Positions 1-7,506 of a stretch of 45,641 nt of DNA are shown here, one piece after another. Position 1 is the stretch's first letter. Each line of letters starts with the position of its first letter. The notes below the pieces were generated by a model, which saw only the letters and a list, made by a program, of their open reading frames with translations, had not been told where the DNA came from and did no database searches. The position numbers and the translations under genes were made by a program. Source of the stretch: Chryseobacterium balustinum (GTDB lineage Bacteria; Bacteroidota; Bacteroidia; Flavobacteriales; Weeksellaceae); assembly GCF_900168205.1 (NCBI RefSeq), contig NZ_FUZE01000027.1:1-45641 (forward strand), given 5' to 3'.

Positions 1-196
1 GATAATTATAAAGCTATTATTAATAATCAAAGTTCTCAAAAGAATAAAAAATCAAAGATTTTTAAAGATTTTTGTGTGCTTTTTTCTTTGTACTCATCAA
101 CTTTAGATAAAAGTATCTAAATCTTTTGCCTCTTTTGTGGTTAAATAAAAATTTTAAACAAGTTTAAAATTAAAGACTTTCTATATTCAATAACTT

Positions 197-240
<44 letters not shown>

Positions 241-243
241 AAA

Positions 244-933
244 TTATAGCTTTATCGCATTAATCATTTCTCTTTTTCCGGGAGGACCTTGTTTTTTTTC
301 AACTTTAAAATTAAGGTCTTGCAAAACCCTTCTTACACTTCCTTTAGAAGAATAGGTTGTTAATAGTCCGTTTACGTTCATTTTGTCGGAAACCATTTCA
401 AATAAAGGCATTTCCCAAAGATCTGGCTGTACTCTTGCTCCGAAACAATCGTAATAGACAAGGTTAATTTTCGGTAAATCAATATTTTTAAGGTCAAAAA
501 AATCACATTGAATCTTATGTAAATGAAAACCTGGAATGATTTCTATGGATTTTTCCCATTCAGATTGATGAATTTTTTGATAAATATTTTTTAATTCAAT
601 GTTATCAAAAAGCTCAAAGTAGGCTAAGTTTTCAATTTCAGACTCGTTTATTGGATATTTTTCAAGGGTAAAATAGTTGATGACATGATTTTTGTCAGTT
701 TTTAAATATTCATTAATTGTTACCAAAACATTCAAACCTGTTCCAAAACCGAGTTCTAAAATGTTAATTTCGTAATCATTTATTAAATTTAATCCATTTT
801 TAATAAATACATGTTCGGCTTCTTGAAGAGCCCCATGGTGAGAATGATAGTTTTCATTTAATTCACTGATAAACAGTGTTTTACTTCCGTCGTTGGTGGT
901 CTTTATTTCTCTTTCCAAAGTAATTTTTTTCAA
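244..933 (-). CDS. mnmD: MnmD-type tRNA wobble-uridine methyltransferase
   Basis: Probable tRNA (5-methylaminomethyl-2-thiouridine34)-methyltransferase, which makes the last step of the mnm5s2U34 modification using S-adenosylmethionine. The SAM-binding loop reads LELGFGTGLN near residues 60-70. The family signature DCFGARVQPDLWEMP follows around 160-175, and the C-terminal TYSSKGSVRRVL and GPPGKREM blocks match the MnmD (DUF752) family. At about 229 residues it is the stand-alone MnmD and lacks the MnmC oxidase domain, as is normal in Bacteroidota. The reading frame opens with TTG (933-931) and no ATG is available before the upstream stop. A second TTG at 918 is possible, because a TAAATTTG promoter-like box overlaps the first one. 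Divergent from ilvE. Confidence 0.9.
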   Translation of the reverse strand: MKKITLEREIKTTNDGSKTLFISELNENYHSHHGALQEAEHVFIKNGLNLINDYEINILELGFGTGLNVLVTINEYLKTDKNHVINYFTLEKYPINESEIENLAYFELFDNIELKNIYQKIHQSEWEKSIEIIPGFHLHKIQCDFFDLKNIDLPKINLVYYDCFGARVQPDLWEMPLFEMVSDKMNVNGLLTTYSSKGSVRRVLQDLNFKVEKKQGPPGKREMINAIKL

Positions 934-962
934 ATTTAATCTAAAATTTTTATATTTGGAAA

Positions 963-975
963 ATTATGTTAAATT
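963..975 (-). repeat. 13-mer AATTTAACATAAT, copy 1
   Basis: One of four exact copies of this 13-mer in the window, all in non-coding DNA. Read on the minus strand it lies 29 bases before the TTG start of mnmD. It also overlaps the TAAATTTG promoter-like box of ilvE on the plus strand. Confidence 0.6.
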
Positions 976-977
976 TG
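970..977 (+). promoter_or_regulatory. TAnnTTTG -7 box for ilvE
   Basis: TAAATTTG matches the Bacteroidota -7 consensus and stands 25 bases before the ilvE ATG. A second match, TATATTTG, lies at 951-958. No clear TTG -33 element is seen at 17-23 bases upstream of either, so the assignment rests on the -7 box alone. Confidence 0.5.
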
Positions 978-1002
978 TAGAACATCATAAAAATTTTAAG
1001 AA

Positions 1003-2073
1003 ATGATAATTCAAAAAACAGAAAACTCTAGAATTTCTACTTTCGATCCCAATAATTTTTCTTTTGGAGGTACTTTCAGTGATCACATGATCATTTGTGA
1101 GTACGAAGATGGAAAATGGGGCGAGGTAAAATTGGTTCCTTACGGGCCTTTATTGTTTACACCTGCGATGATGGGAGTGAATTATGGACAGGCTTGCTTT
1201 GAAGGTATGAAAGCTTACAAAGATAAAGACGGACAAGTTTTCCTTTTCAGGCCAGAAAAGAATTTTGAGCGTATCAATAAATCTGCAAATCGTTTGGCAA
1301 TGCCTTCGGTTACGGAGGAAATCTTTTTAGAAGGCTTGAAAGCTTTGATTGATATCGACAGAGAATGGGTTCCTCAAGGAGAAGGTAATTCTTTATATAT
1401 TAGACCATTAATTTTTGCTACTGAAGAAGCTTTAAAAGCGAGAGTGTCTAATAAATATATGTTTGCAATCGTGGCAACACCTGCAAAAATGTATTACACT
1501 GAGCCTGTATCTGTGAAAATTTCTGATCACTATTCTAGAGCAGCAAGTGGTGGTGTAGGTTCTGCTAAAGCGGCAGGTAACTATGCAGCTTCTTTCTACC
1601 CAACTCAATTGGCAATGGAAGAAGGTTATGACCAGATTATCTGGACTGACGATGCTACTCACGAATATTTCGAAGAAAGTGGAACAATGAATGTTTTCGT
1701 AAGAATTAACGATACTATCTTTACACCTCCAACTTCAGAGAAAATCTTAGATGGTGTTACGAGAGATAGCTTCATTCAATTGGCGAAGAAAAGAGGATTT
1801 GATGTGAAAGTAGAGCCTATTAAAGTAAAAGATGTTGTAGAAGCTCAGAAAAACGGAACTTTGAAAGAAGTTTGGGGAGTAGGGACAGCGGTTGTTACTA
1901 CAGTTTTCCAAGCTTTAGGATACAATGGTGATAAGCTAGAATTGCCAAGACTTTCAGACGAAGAAAGTTTTGCAGTAATCCTTAAAAATGACTTAGTAAA
2001 TCTACAAAATAATCTTTCTGAAGATCCTTTCGGATGGAGAGTTTTAGTTGACCATGCATTAGAAACTGTTTAA
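1003..2073 (+). CDS. ilvE: Branched-chain amino acid aminotransferase
   Basis: PLP-dependent fold-type IV aminotransferase that interconverts leucine, isoleucine and valine with their 2-oxo acids in the cytoplasm. Its 356 residues fit the BCAT II subfamily. The N-terminal block GVNYGQACFEGMKAY and the substrate-pocket region are typical. The likely Schiff-base lysine is K189 in GSAKAAGNYAAS, and the phosphate-binding EESGTMNVF segment follows about 35 residues later. The gene stands alone, with a TAAATTTG box upstream and a strong hairpin terminator downstream, so it is probably a single-gene unit. Confidence 0.96.
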   Translation: MIIQKTENSRISTFDPNNFSFGGTFSDHMIICEYEDGKWGEVKLVPYGPLLFTPAMMGVNYGQACFEGMKAYKDKDGQVFLFRPEKNFERINKSANRLAMPSVTEEIFLEGLKALIDIDREWVPQGEGNSLYIRPLIFATEEALKARVSNKYMFAIVATPAKMYYTEPVSVKISDHYSRAASGGVGSAKAAGNYAASFYPTQLAMEEGYDQIIWTDDATHEYFEESGTMNVFVRINDTIFTPPTSEKILDGVTRDSFIQLAKKRGFDVKVEPIKVKDVVEAQKNGTLKEVWGVGTAVVTTVFQALGYNGDKLELPRLSDEESFAVILKNDLVNLQNNLSEDPFGWRVLVDHALETV

Positions 2074-2095
2074 TTTTAAAATTAAATATCAATAC

Positions 2096-2125
2096 AAAGT
2101 CAGGAATTTTTTCCTGACTTTTTTT
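2096..2125 (+). terminator. Intrinsic terminator after ilvE
   Basis: An 11-bp perfect stem (AAAGTCAGGAA with TTCCTGACTTT), a TTTT loop and a following T-run lie 22 bases past the ilvE stop codon. Confidence 0.9.
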
Positions 2126-2283
2126 GTTGAAAATTATAATGTGAAATAATAATTGGTTCTAATGTTAAATTAAAACTATCGTTAATGATCTTAGTCTTCT
2201 AATGAAATTTCAGTAGTTTCTAAATATAAATTCACCAAGTTTTGTAATTGATTCCCGAAATGCTTATTTTCGCAAAAGTTTTT

Positions 2284-2793
2284 ATGAAAAAAATACTTTT
2301 TATATCTATTTTAAGCTTATTGAGCTGTAAAAGAAATAACCCGGTGCACCCACCGGTTGGCGGTGTTTTGAGCCAAAATGATTTGGATGTTTCCAAAAAC
2401 CGAATGAAAAACCTCAATACAGTTGAAAGGCAGCAAATTCAGGATTGGATTACAAGTCAAAACATTAAATTCTTTCCCACGCAGCTAAATTATTGGACGA
2501 CTGTCGAAGGTTTTGATAAGCGAGAAAGAAGACCTGATGAATCTACCATTTCGTATTCGTACGATCTTTATGATTTTGATCAGACTAAAATTTATGATAA
2601 ATCCATAAGCAGAAATGACGCAAGATTCGGACATTTTGATGAGCTTAAAGCAGTTGAAAATGCACTTCGATACATGCAGAATGGCGAAGAAGTAACGCTT
2701 CTCGTTCCATCATCATTAGCTTACGGAACCTACGGTGACGAAAATAAAATTGATAACGATATTCCTTTAATTATAAAATTAAAAGTACTGTAA
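2284..2793 (+). CDS. gldI: GldI-like FKBP-type prolyl isomerase lipoprotein
   Basis: Probable gliding-motility-associated peptidyl-prolyl cis-trans isomerase lipoprotein. I place the start at 2284, which gives MKKILFISILSLLSCKR with a lipobox ending at C15; the frame is open further upstream to 2248 but that would bury the signal peptide. An FKBP-like domain occupies the C-terminal half, ending NGEEVTLLVPSSLAYGTYG and LIIKLKVL, the usual FKBP closing strands. GldI is known from Flavobacterium johnsoniae as a helper of gliding and type IX secretion; whether it supports motility here cannot be told from sequence. The stop is one base before the next prolyl isomerase gene, so the two are surely co-transcribed. 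Confidence 0.8.
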   Translation: MKKILFISILSLLSCKRNNPVHPPVGGVLSQNDLDVSKNRMKNLNTVERQQIQDWITSQNIKFFPTQLNYWTTVEGFDKRERRPDESTISYSYDLYDFDQTKIYDKSISRNDARFGHFDELKAVENALRYMQNGEEVTLLVPSSLAYGTYGDENKIDNDIPLIIKLKVL

Positions 2794-2794
2794 A

Positions 2795-3877
2795 ATGAAA
2801 TTCTTAAACAAAAATATAATCTTAGCAGCGGCAAGCGTTTCGCTTTTAAGCTGTACTCCAATTTATAAAAAGATGAACGTAGACAAAGAAACTTACGAAG
2901 GGCTTAAAGACGGACTTTACGCTAATATTCAAACTACAAAAGGTAACCTTATTGTAAAATTTGAAGACAAAAAATCACCGGTAACTGTGGCTAACTTTGT
3001 TGGTCTTGCAGAAGGTAAAATCGACAACAAATCGAAAGCAAAAGGAGTTCCTTTTTACGATGGAACAATCTTCCACAGAGTGATCAAAGATTTCATGATT
3101 CAGGGAGGTGATCCTCAAGGGACAGGAATGGGAGATCCTGGATACAAATTTGAAGACGAGAAAAACGACCTTAAACATACAGGAAAAGGTATTCTTTCTA
3201 TGGCGAATTCAGGACCAAATACCAACGGTTCTCAATTCTTCATCACTGAAATTGCTACACCTTGGTTAGATGGGAAGCACACTATTTTTGGTGAAGTTGT
3301 AAAAGGAGACGATGTAATCGATGCAATTGCTAATGTAGAAAAAGGAGCTCAGGATAAACCAAAAACTGATATCGTTCTTGAAAAAGTAAGCATTTTCAGC
3401 AAAGGAGATGAGTACAAAGGGTATGATGCTGCAAAAACTTTTACAGAAGGAAAAGGTAAAATTGCTGCCAACAACAAAGCAATGGCTGAAAAAGCTGAGG
3501 CTGATGCAAAGAAAGCTTTGGAAGATTTAAAAGCTGGAATGCAGGTTACAGAATCTGGTCTTTACTATAAAATTACTAAAAAAACTGAAGGAAAAGCTGC
3601 TAAAGCTGGAGATAACGTTCAGGTGCATTATGCAGGTAAACTGACTAATGGAACTGAATTTGATTCTTCATTCAAAAGAAATGAGCCTCTTGAATTCCCT
3701 GTAGGAACTGGTAGAGTAATTAAAGGATGGGATGAAGGAATTTTATTATTAAAAGAAGGTGAAACGGCTACTTTATTGATTCCACCAGCAATGGGTTACG
3801 GAGAAAGAGGTGCAGGAGGAGTTATTCCACCAAATGCATGGTTGATCTTCGATGTAGAATTGGTAAAAGTTCCTTAA
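2795..3877 (+). CDS. Cyclophilin-FKBP fusion lipoprotein
   Basis: Two-domain peptidyl-prolyl isomerase exported as a lipoprotein (lipobox LLSC, C20). The cyclophilin domain spans roughly residues 42-200 and includes FHRVIKDFMIQGGDP with its catalytic arginine, MANSGPNTNGSQFFIT and WLDGKHTIFGEV. An alanine/lysine-rich helical linker around 220-250 leads to a complete FKBP domain (about 255-360) with VQVHYAGKLTNGTEFDSS, GWDEGILLL and GYGERGAGGVIPPNAWLIF. It should catalyse proline isomerisation in envelope proteins. Following gldI by one base, it gives the cell two FKBP domains and one cyclophilin domain from one transcript, which ends at the hairpin at 3901. Confidence 0.93.
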   Translation: MKFLNKNIILAAASVSLLSCTPIYKKMNVDKETYEGLKDGLYANIQTTKGNLIVKFEDKKSPVTVANFVGLAEGKIDNKSKAKGVPFYDGTIFHRVIKDFMIQGGDPQGTGMGDPGYKFEDEKNDLKHTGKGILSMANSGPNTNGSQFFITEIATPWLDGKHTIFGEVVKGDDVIDAIANVEKGAQDKPKTDIVLEKVSIFSKGDEYKGYDAAKTFTEGKGKIAANNKAMAEKAEADAKKALEDLKAGMQVTESGLYYKITKKTEGKAAKAGDNVQVHYAGKLTNGTEFDSSFKRNEPLEFPVGTGRVIKGWDEGILLLKEGETATLLIPPAMGYGERGAGGVIPPNAWLIFDVELVKVP

Positions 3878-3900
3878 TCGGAAATTTTTAAATATATTTG

Positions 3901-3929
3901 AAAGCCGTCTCGAAAGAGGCGGCTTTTAT
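3901..3929 (+). terminator. Terminator after the prolyl isomerase pair
   Basis: The arms AAAGCCGTCTC and GAGGCGGCTTT (one T-G wobble) around a GAAA tetraloop are followed by TTATA. It lies 23 bases after the stop codon. Confidence 0.88.
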
Positions 3930-3951
3930 AATGCTTAAATAAAATCATTTC

Positions 3952-4527
3952 ATGAAAACTAAATTAATTACAGCGCTGTTCATCCTTATTTCTCTGTTTT
4001 CTTTCGCACAAACAAAGGTAAATACAGACGATCAGGCAATCAGAAAATCGATGGTTTATTTTGCCAATACGATTAAATATAAAAAACTAGACCAGACTGT
4101 TGATGCTATTTATCCAAAATTCTTCACGATTGTCAATAAGGAACAGTTTACACAAATGCTGAACATGACCTACAATAATCCTTTTGTGAAAATTGATGTT
4201 TTGGATATGAAATTTATTTCGGTAGGAAAACCTGAGTTAGTTGAAGGCGAAAATTTTTCAATTACAAGCTATTATTTAAAACTGAAAGCCGATGTAAGCT
4301 CGATGAATGAAGAAATGAAAAAGGCTATTTCAGAAATGCTTACCAAAAAATATGGTCAAGGAACCGTGGAGTATTTGGCTAAAGAAGGCGCTTATATCAT
4401 TAATGCACCCATGAAAATGGTTGCTGTTTCAAAAGATAAGAAAAACTGGAAAGTGGTTTTTGCTGATAAAGAATATAAAAAACAACTGACGAAAGTTCTT
4501 CCCAAGAAGATTTTGGATAAGTTGTAA
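3952..4527 (+). CDS. Secreted protein of unknown function
   Basis: I do not recognise a characterised family. Residues 1-19 form a Sec signal peptide (MKTKLITALFILISLFSFAQ, with the common flavobacterial FAQ end). The mature part of about 170 residues is mixed alpha/beta with no cysteines, no membrane segment and no repeat. It reads like a small envelope protein of the DUF type widespread in Chryseobacterium. It is bracketed by two hairpin terminators (3901 and 4534), so it is transcribed alone. An NTF2-like fold is possible but unproven. Confidence 0.75.
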   Translation: MKTKLITALFILISLFSFAQTKVNTDDQAIRKSMVYFANTIKYKKLDQTVDAIYPKFFTIVNKEQFTQMLNMTYNNPFVKIDVLDMKFISVGKPELVEGENFSITSYYLKLKADVSSMNEEMKKAISEMLTKKYGQGTVEYLAKEGAYIINAPMKMVAVSKDKKNWKVVFADKEYKKQLTKVLPKKILDKL

Positions 4528-4533
4528 AAATGT

Positions 4534-4566
4534 AAAAGCCGATTCGTGAGAGTCGGCTTTTATTTT
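4534..4566. terminator. Bidirectional terminator
   Basis: A 12-bp stem with one T-G wobble (AAAAGCCGATTC with GAGTCGGCTTTT) around a GTGA loop. It is flanked by A-rich sequence on the left and T-rich on the right, so it can stop both the plus-strand secreted-protein gene and the minus-strand toxin gene, whose stop codon (4562-4560) touches the stem. Confidence 0.85.
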
Positions 4567-4844
4567 GTGTCACGCCTGCCATCCCAAACAGATTGTACAA
4601 TAATTTCTTTCTCGTTGAACTCATAAAAAATCAAATAGTTTCTAACAATGATAACTTTTGTCTTTTCATCACTTGTTTTTCTACCAATATTTGAATAAAT
4701 GCAGATTTGCTTTAAAGATTCAACAAAAAGCAAATTCAATTTCTTACTGAATCTTGCTGATTTGTTTTTATAAATCCAATATTCTAAAATTTCTTTACGT
4801 TCAATATTGGCTTTTTTAGTCCAGACTATTTTTCTTTGAGCCAT
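4560..4844 (-). CDS. RelE/ParE-superfamily toxin
   Basis: Toxin half of a type II toxin-antitoxin pair. The 94-residue basic protein has the RelE/ParE fold pattern: an N-terminal strand IVWTKKANIERKEILEYWI, a helical hairpin, the conserved IGRKT turn near residue 56, and closing strands VRNYLIFYEF and IIVQSVWDGRRD. The final VWDGRRD block is closer to ParE (gyrase inhibitor) than to ribosome-dependent RelE, but the target cannot be fixed from sequence. Its start overlaps the antitoxin gene by 19 bases, giving translational coupling in the usual antitoxin-first order. Confidence 0.87.
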   Translation of the reverse strand: MAQRKIVWTKKANIERKEILEYWIYKNKSARFSKKLNLLFVESLKQICIYSNIGRKTSDEKTKVIIVRNYLIFYEFNEKEIIVQSVWDGRRDTK

Positions 4845-5068
4845 TGATCAATTTCATTATTAGCATCCTCTTCAGTTAATGTTTGAGCATTTTTATATTC
4901 ATTACGAGCTTCTTCAATTCTGTCTTTTTGGGATTGATTTAGTTCATACACTTTTTCATCCAGTTCAAAATCTAGTAGTTCTTTAATTTCTTTGATAATT
5001 CTGGTATCATTCAATATTGATATTCTGTTAATTAAATCAAGTTTCATTTGTAGTTCGGAGGTACTCAT
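4826..5068 (-). CDS. Antitoxin of the ParE-type pair
   Basis: An 80-residue acidic helical protein directly upstream of, and overlapping, the toxin gene. The N-terminal half (KLDLINRISILNDTRIIKEIKELLDFE) probably forms the dimerisation helices. The C-terminal half, rich in E, N and Q and ending DANNEIDQWLKEK, is the likely toxin-wrapping tail. I see no clear ribbon-helix-helix or HTH motif, so autoregulation is inferred from the family only. A TAAATTTG box at 5092-5085 on the same strand is a plausible promoter. Confidence 0.82.
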   Translation of the reverse strand: MSTSELQMKLDLINRISILNDTRIIKEIKELLDFELDEKVYELNQSQKDRIEEARNEYKNAQTLTEEDANNEIDQWLKEK

Positions 5069-5084
5069 TTTAAGAATCTTTATT

Positions 5085-5092
5085 CAAATTTA
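5085..5092 (-). promoter_or_regulatory. TAnnTTTG box for the toxin-antitoxin operon
   Basis: TAAATTTG on the minus strand, 16 bases before the antitoxin ATG. It has consensus -7 form; no convincing -33 TTG was found. Confidence 0.45.
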
Positions 5093-5146
5093 CATATTAG
5101 AATTTAAATTACTCAGACTTCTGAATATAAAAAATGAAAGCTGTTG

Positions 5147-5223
5147 AGATTCTTCATTCCGCTTCACTTCATTCTGAATGACAGAAAAATACTTATTCTC
5201 GCTTTGTCATTCCGCAGGAATCT
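5147..5223. repeat. Palindromic intergenic element (GAATGACA / TGTCATTC)
   Basis: The inner arms GAATGACA (5176-5183) and TGTCATTC (5205-5212) and the outer arms AGATTC and GGAATCT can pair into a branched hairpin. Phrases such as TGTCATTCCGCAGGAATCT are, to my knowledge, common between genes in Bacteroidota genomes, so this is probably one copy of a dispersed family. Copy number cannot be checked here. Confidence 0.65.
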
Positions 5224-5368
5224 AATCAGAAAATAAACTTACTTACATTTTTACGAAATAAAAAAACTTTATGGCTAAAAAATAATTCCTTTAATTTAGA
5301 ATCCTATTACCAATTACTCATTACCCATATTTCAAGATCAGTATCATAAAAATCTCTCCCTAATTCCG

Positions 5369-5376
5369 TATATTTG
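5369..5376 (+). promoter_or_regulatory. TAnnTTTG box for menB
   Basis: TATATTTG, 17 bases before the menB ATG, fits the Bacteroidota -7 box. No clear -33 TTG is present. Confidence 0.5.
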
Positions 5377-5393
5377 GGGAAAATTTTTACAAA

Positions 5394-6230
5394 ATGATCG
5401 AGTGGAAAACCGTAAAGGAATACGAAGATATTACTTATAAAAAAAGCAACGGGGTGGCAAGAATTGCCTTCAACAGACCTGAAATCCGTAATGCTTTCAG
5501 ACCAAAAACAACTTCAGAATTGTATGATGCTTTTTATGATGCATCAGAAGATCCGTCAATTGGGGTTGTTTTGCTTTCAGGAGAGGGACCAAGTTCTAAA
5601 GACGGAGTTTGGGCGTTCTGCAGCGGAGGCGACCAAAAAGCAAGAGGTCAGCAAGGTTATGTAGGCGAAGACGGAAGACACCGTTTGAATATTCTGGAAG
5701 TTCAAAGACTGATCCGTTTTATGCCAAAAGCGGTAATTGCAGTTGTTCCGGGTTGGGCAGTTGGTGGTGGTCACTCGCTTCATGTAGTTTGTGATTTAAC
5801 TTTAGCAAGTAAAGAACACGCAATTTTCAAACAAACTGATGCTGATGTAACGAGCTTTGACGGTGGTTACGGTTCTGCTTATTTAGCTAAAATGGTTGGA
5901 CAGAAAAAAGCACGTGAGATCTTCTTTTTAGGAAGAAATTATAATGCGCAGGAAGCTTTTGATATGGGAATGGTGAATGCTGTAATTCCTCACGACGAGC
6001 TTGAAGATACTGCTTACGAATGGGCGCAGGAAATTTTGGCTAAATCTCCAATGTCAATTAGAATGTTGAAGTTTGCAATGAACTTAACCGACGATGGAAT
6101 GGTTGGTCAGCAAGTTTTTGCTGGTGAAGCAACTCGTTTGGCGTACATGACTGAAGAAGCAAAAGAAGGTAGAAATGCTTTCCTTGAAAAGAGAAAACCA
6201 GACTTTGGGAAAGACCAGTGGATATCGTAA
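5394..6230 (+). CDS. menB: 1,4-dihydroxy-2-naphthoyl-CoA synthase
   Basis: Crotonase-superfamily enzyme that closes the naphthoquinone ring of o-succinylbenzoyl-CoA during menaquinone synthesis. The 278-residue length and landmark blocks fit MenB: NRPEIRNAFRPKT near the N-terminus, CSGGDQ, the oxyanion-hole segment GWAVGGGHSLHVVCDLTLAS, the TDADVTSFDGGYGSAYLAKMVG block specific to MenB, and the C-terminal KRKPDF. Flavobacteria use menaquinone as their main respiratory quinone, so this is a core gene. menA, acting later in the same pathway, lies about 2.8 kb downstream on the same strand. Confidence 0.96.
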   Translation: MIEWKTVKEYEDITYKKSNGVARIAFNRPEIRNAFRPKTTSELYDAFYDASEDPSIGVVLLSGEGPSSKDGVWAFCSGGDQKARGQQGYVGEDGRHRLNILEVQRLIRFMPKAVIAVVPGWAVGGGHSLHVVCDLTLASKEHAIFKQTDADVTSFDGGYGSAYLAKMVGQKKAREIFFLGRNYNAQEAFDMGMVNAVIPHDELEDTAYEWAQEILAKSPMSIRMLKFAMNLTDDGMVGQQVFAGEATRLAYMTEEAKEGRNAFLEKRKPDFGKDQWIS

Positions 6231-6249
6231 ATAGTAATATCTTGTCGCA

Positions 6250-6912
6250 TTGAAAAAAGGATTTGAATTTCTAAAACAGTTAGAGAAAAACAATAATCGT
6301 GTGTGGTTTTCTGAGCATAAAGCAGAATATGATTTGATTGTAAAGGATAATAAGATTTTTTTTAATCAGATTTATTCCGAGCTTCAAGAGTATGACAGTT
6401 TAAGCAAAATTCATATTTTCAGAATCCATAAAGATGTACGTTTTTCCAAAGATAAGACACCTTATAAAAACAATTTTGGTGCAGGATTATCTCGTAAGAA
6501 ACCAATGCTTAGAGGTGGTTACTATATCCATTTAGAACCAAATAATAGTTTTGTCGGAGGTGGTTTTTGGAGTCCAAATTCCGCCGATTTGCTTAGAATC
6601 CGAAAGGAGTTTGAGACGAATGATACAGAAATTAGCAAGATTATATCGGATGAAACTTTTGTAAAATACTTTGGCGAAATACAAGGTGAAGAGGGGGCAA
6701 AAATTGCTCCCAAAGGTTTTGATAAAAATCATCCAGCTATTGATCTAATCAAAAAAAAACAATATGTTGTGATGAGAAAATTCTCTGATAAAGAGGTTTT
6801 CTCTGACAACTTTCAAAAAGAAGTCATTGCTACTTTTCTATCAATGCGTTTTTTTTTCGACTATATGAGTGAGGTTCTTACAACAGATTTAAATGGAGAA
6901 TCTTTAATTTAA
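6250..6912 (+). CDS. DUF2461 family protein
   Basis: A 220-residue member of the DUF2461 (TIGR02453) family, function unknown. The family pattern is clear: FLKQLEKNNNRVWFSEHKAEYD at the N-terminus, FRIHKDVRFSKDKTPYKNNFGAG in the centre, GGYYIHLEPNNSFVGGGFW, and the late PKGFDKNHPAIDLIKKKQYV block. The start is TTG at 6250: an in-frame stop at 6235-6237 and the absence of ATG or GTG between leave no better choice. It begins 19 bases after menB and may be co-transcribed with it. Confidence 0.88.
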   Translation: MKKGFEFLKQLEKNNNRVWFSEHKAEYDLIVKDNKIFFNQIYSELQEYDSLSKIHIFRIHKDVRFSKDKTPYKNNFGAGLSRKKPMLRGGYYIHLEPNNSFVGGGFWSPNSADLLRIRKEFETNDTEISKIISDETFVKYFGEIQGEEGAKIAPKGFDKNHPAIDLIKKKQYVVMRKFSDKEVFSDNFQKEVIATFLSMRFFFDYMSEVLTTDLNGESLI

Positions 6913-6960
6913 ATAGAAAATGACTTGTAGAACTAGACCGAGTTTCAAGATCTAAACTTA

Positions 6961-7506
6961 ATGGAGCAAAATTTTCAAAACCCACAGATTTTAGATTTCG
7001 AAATTCCTGATTTCGATGATTTAAAATTGACAGAGGTCTCACCAAAATACCTCAAGATTATTTTATTTAATTTGGGTTTATTCTCTGTTTTTCTAATCGG
7101 AGCAGTTGCTGTGGCTTTTTATTTTTTTTATTTCAATTTGAGTCTTATCCAAGTTTGGACGATTGTTATCGGAATTTTTCTGATGATTGTTTTTCTTTTT
7201 CTGAATACTCTGATTGGTTTTAAATTCAGAAAATACGCAGTTCGTGAAAAAGATTTGGTGTACCAATATGGTTGGTTGAAACGAAGCGTGATTATTGTTC
7301 CGTTCAACCGAATTCAGCACATCAAAGTAGAGCAGGGTTGGTTTTCTAAAATATTGGGCTTAAAATCAGTTTCGGTTTTTACGGCTGGAGTAAGTGGTGG
7401 AGATATTACTGTAAATGGGCTTCCTGAAGATATTGCTGAAGGAATTAATCATCACATCAGAGGAACAATTTCGAAAGAAAAAACAGAAGATGGAGGAGGA
7501 GTTTAA
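6961..7506 (+). CDS. PH-domain membrane protein (YdbS-like)
   Basis: A 181-residue membrane protein with two transmembrane segments (about residues 31-55 and 62-85) followed by one bacterial PH-like domain of the bPH2/DUF304 type (YQYGWLKRSVIIVPFNRIQHIKVEQGWFSKILGLKSVSVFTAG). The same arrangement is seen in Bacillus YdbS, whose gene is paired with ydbT. Its last 17 bases overlap the next, larger PH-domain gene, so the two proteins are translationally coupled and probably act as a complex. The biochemical role is unknown. Confidence 0.85.
   Translation: MEQNFQNPQILDFEIPDFDDLKLTEVSPKYLKIILFNLGLFSVFLIGAVAVAFYFFYFNLSLIQVWTIVIGIFLMIVFLFLNTLIGFKFRKYAVREKDLVYQYGWLKRSVIIVPFNRIQHIKVEQGWFSKILGLKSVSVFTAGVSGGDITVNGLPEDIAEGINHHIRGTISKEKTEDGGGV

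Larger units (their letters stand above)
5069..5393. other. 325-base intergenic gap before menB
   Basis: No gene is seen. The gap holds the antitoxin promoter box, a palindromic element at 5147-5223, a TTACCAATTACTCATTACCC phrase near 5308-5327, and the menB promoter box at 5369. Confidence 0.75.
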
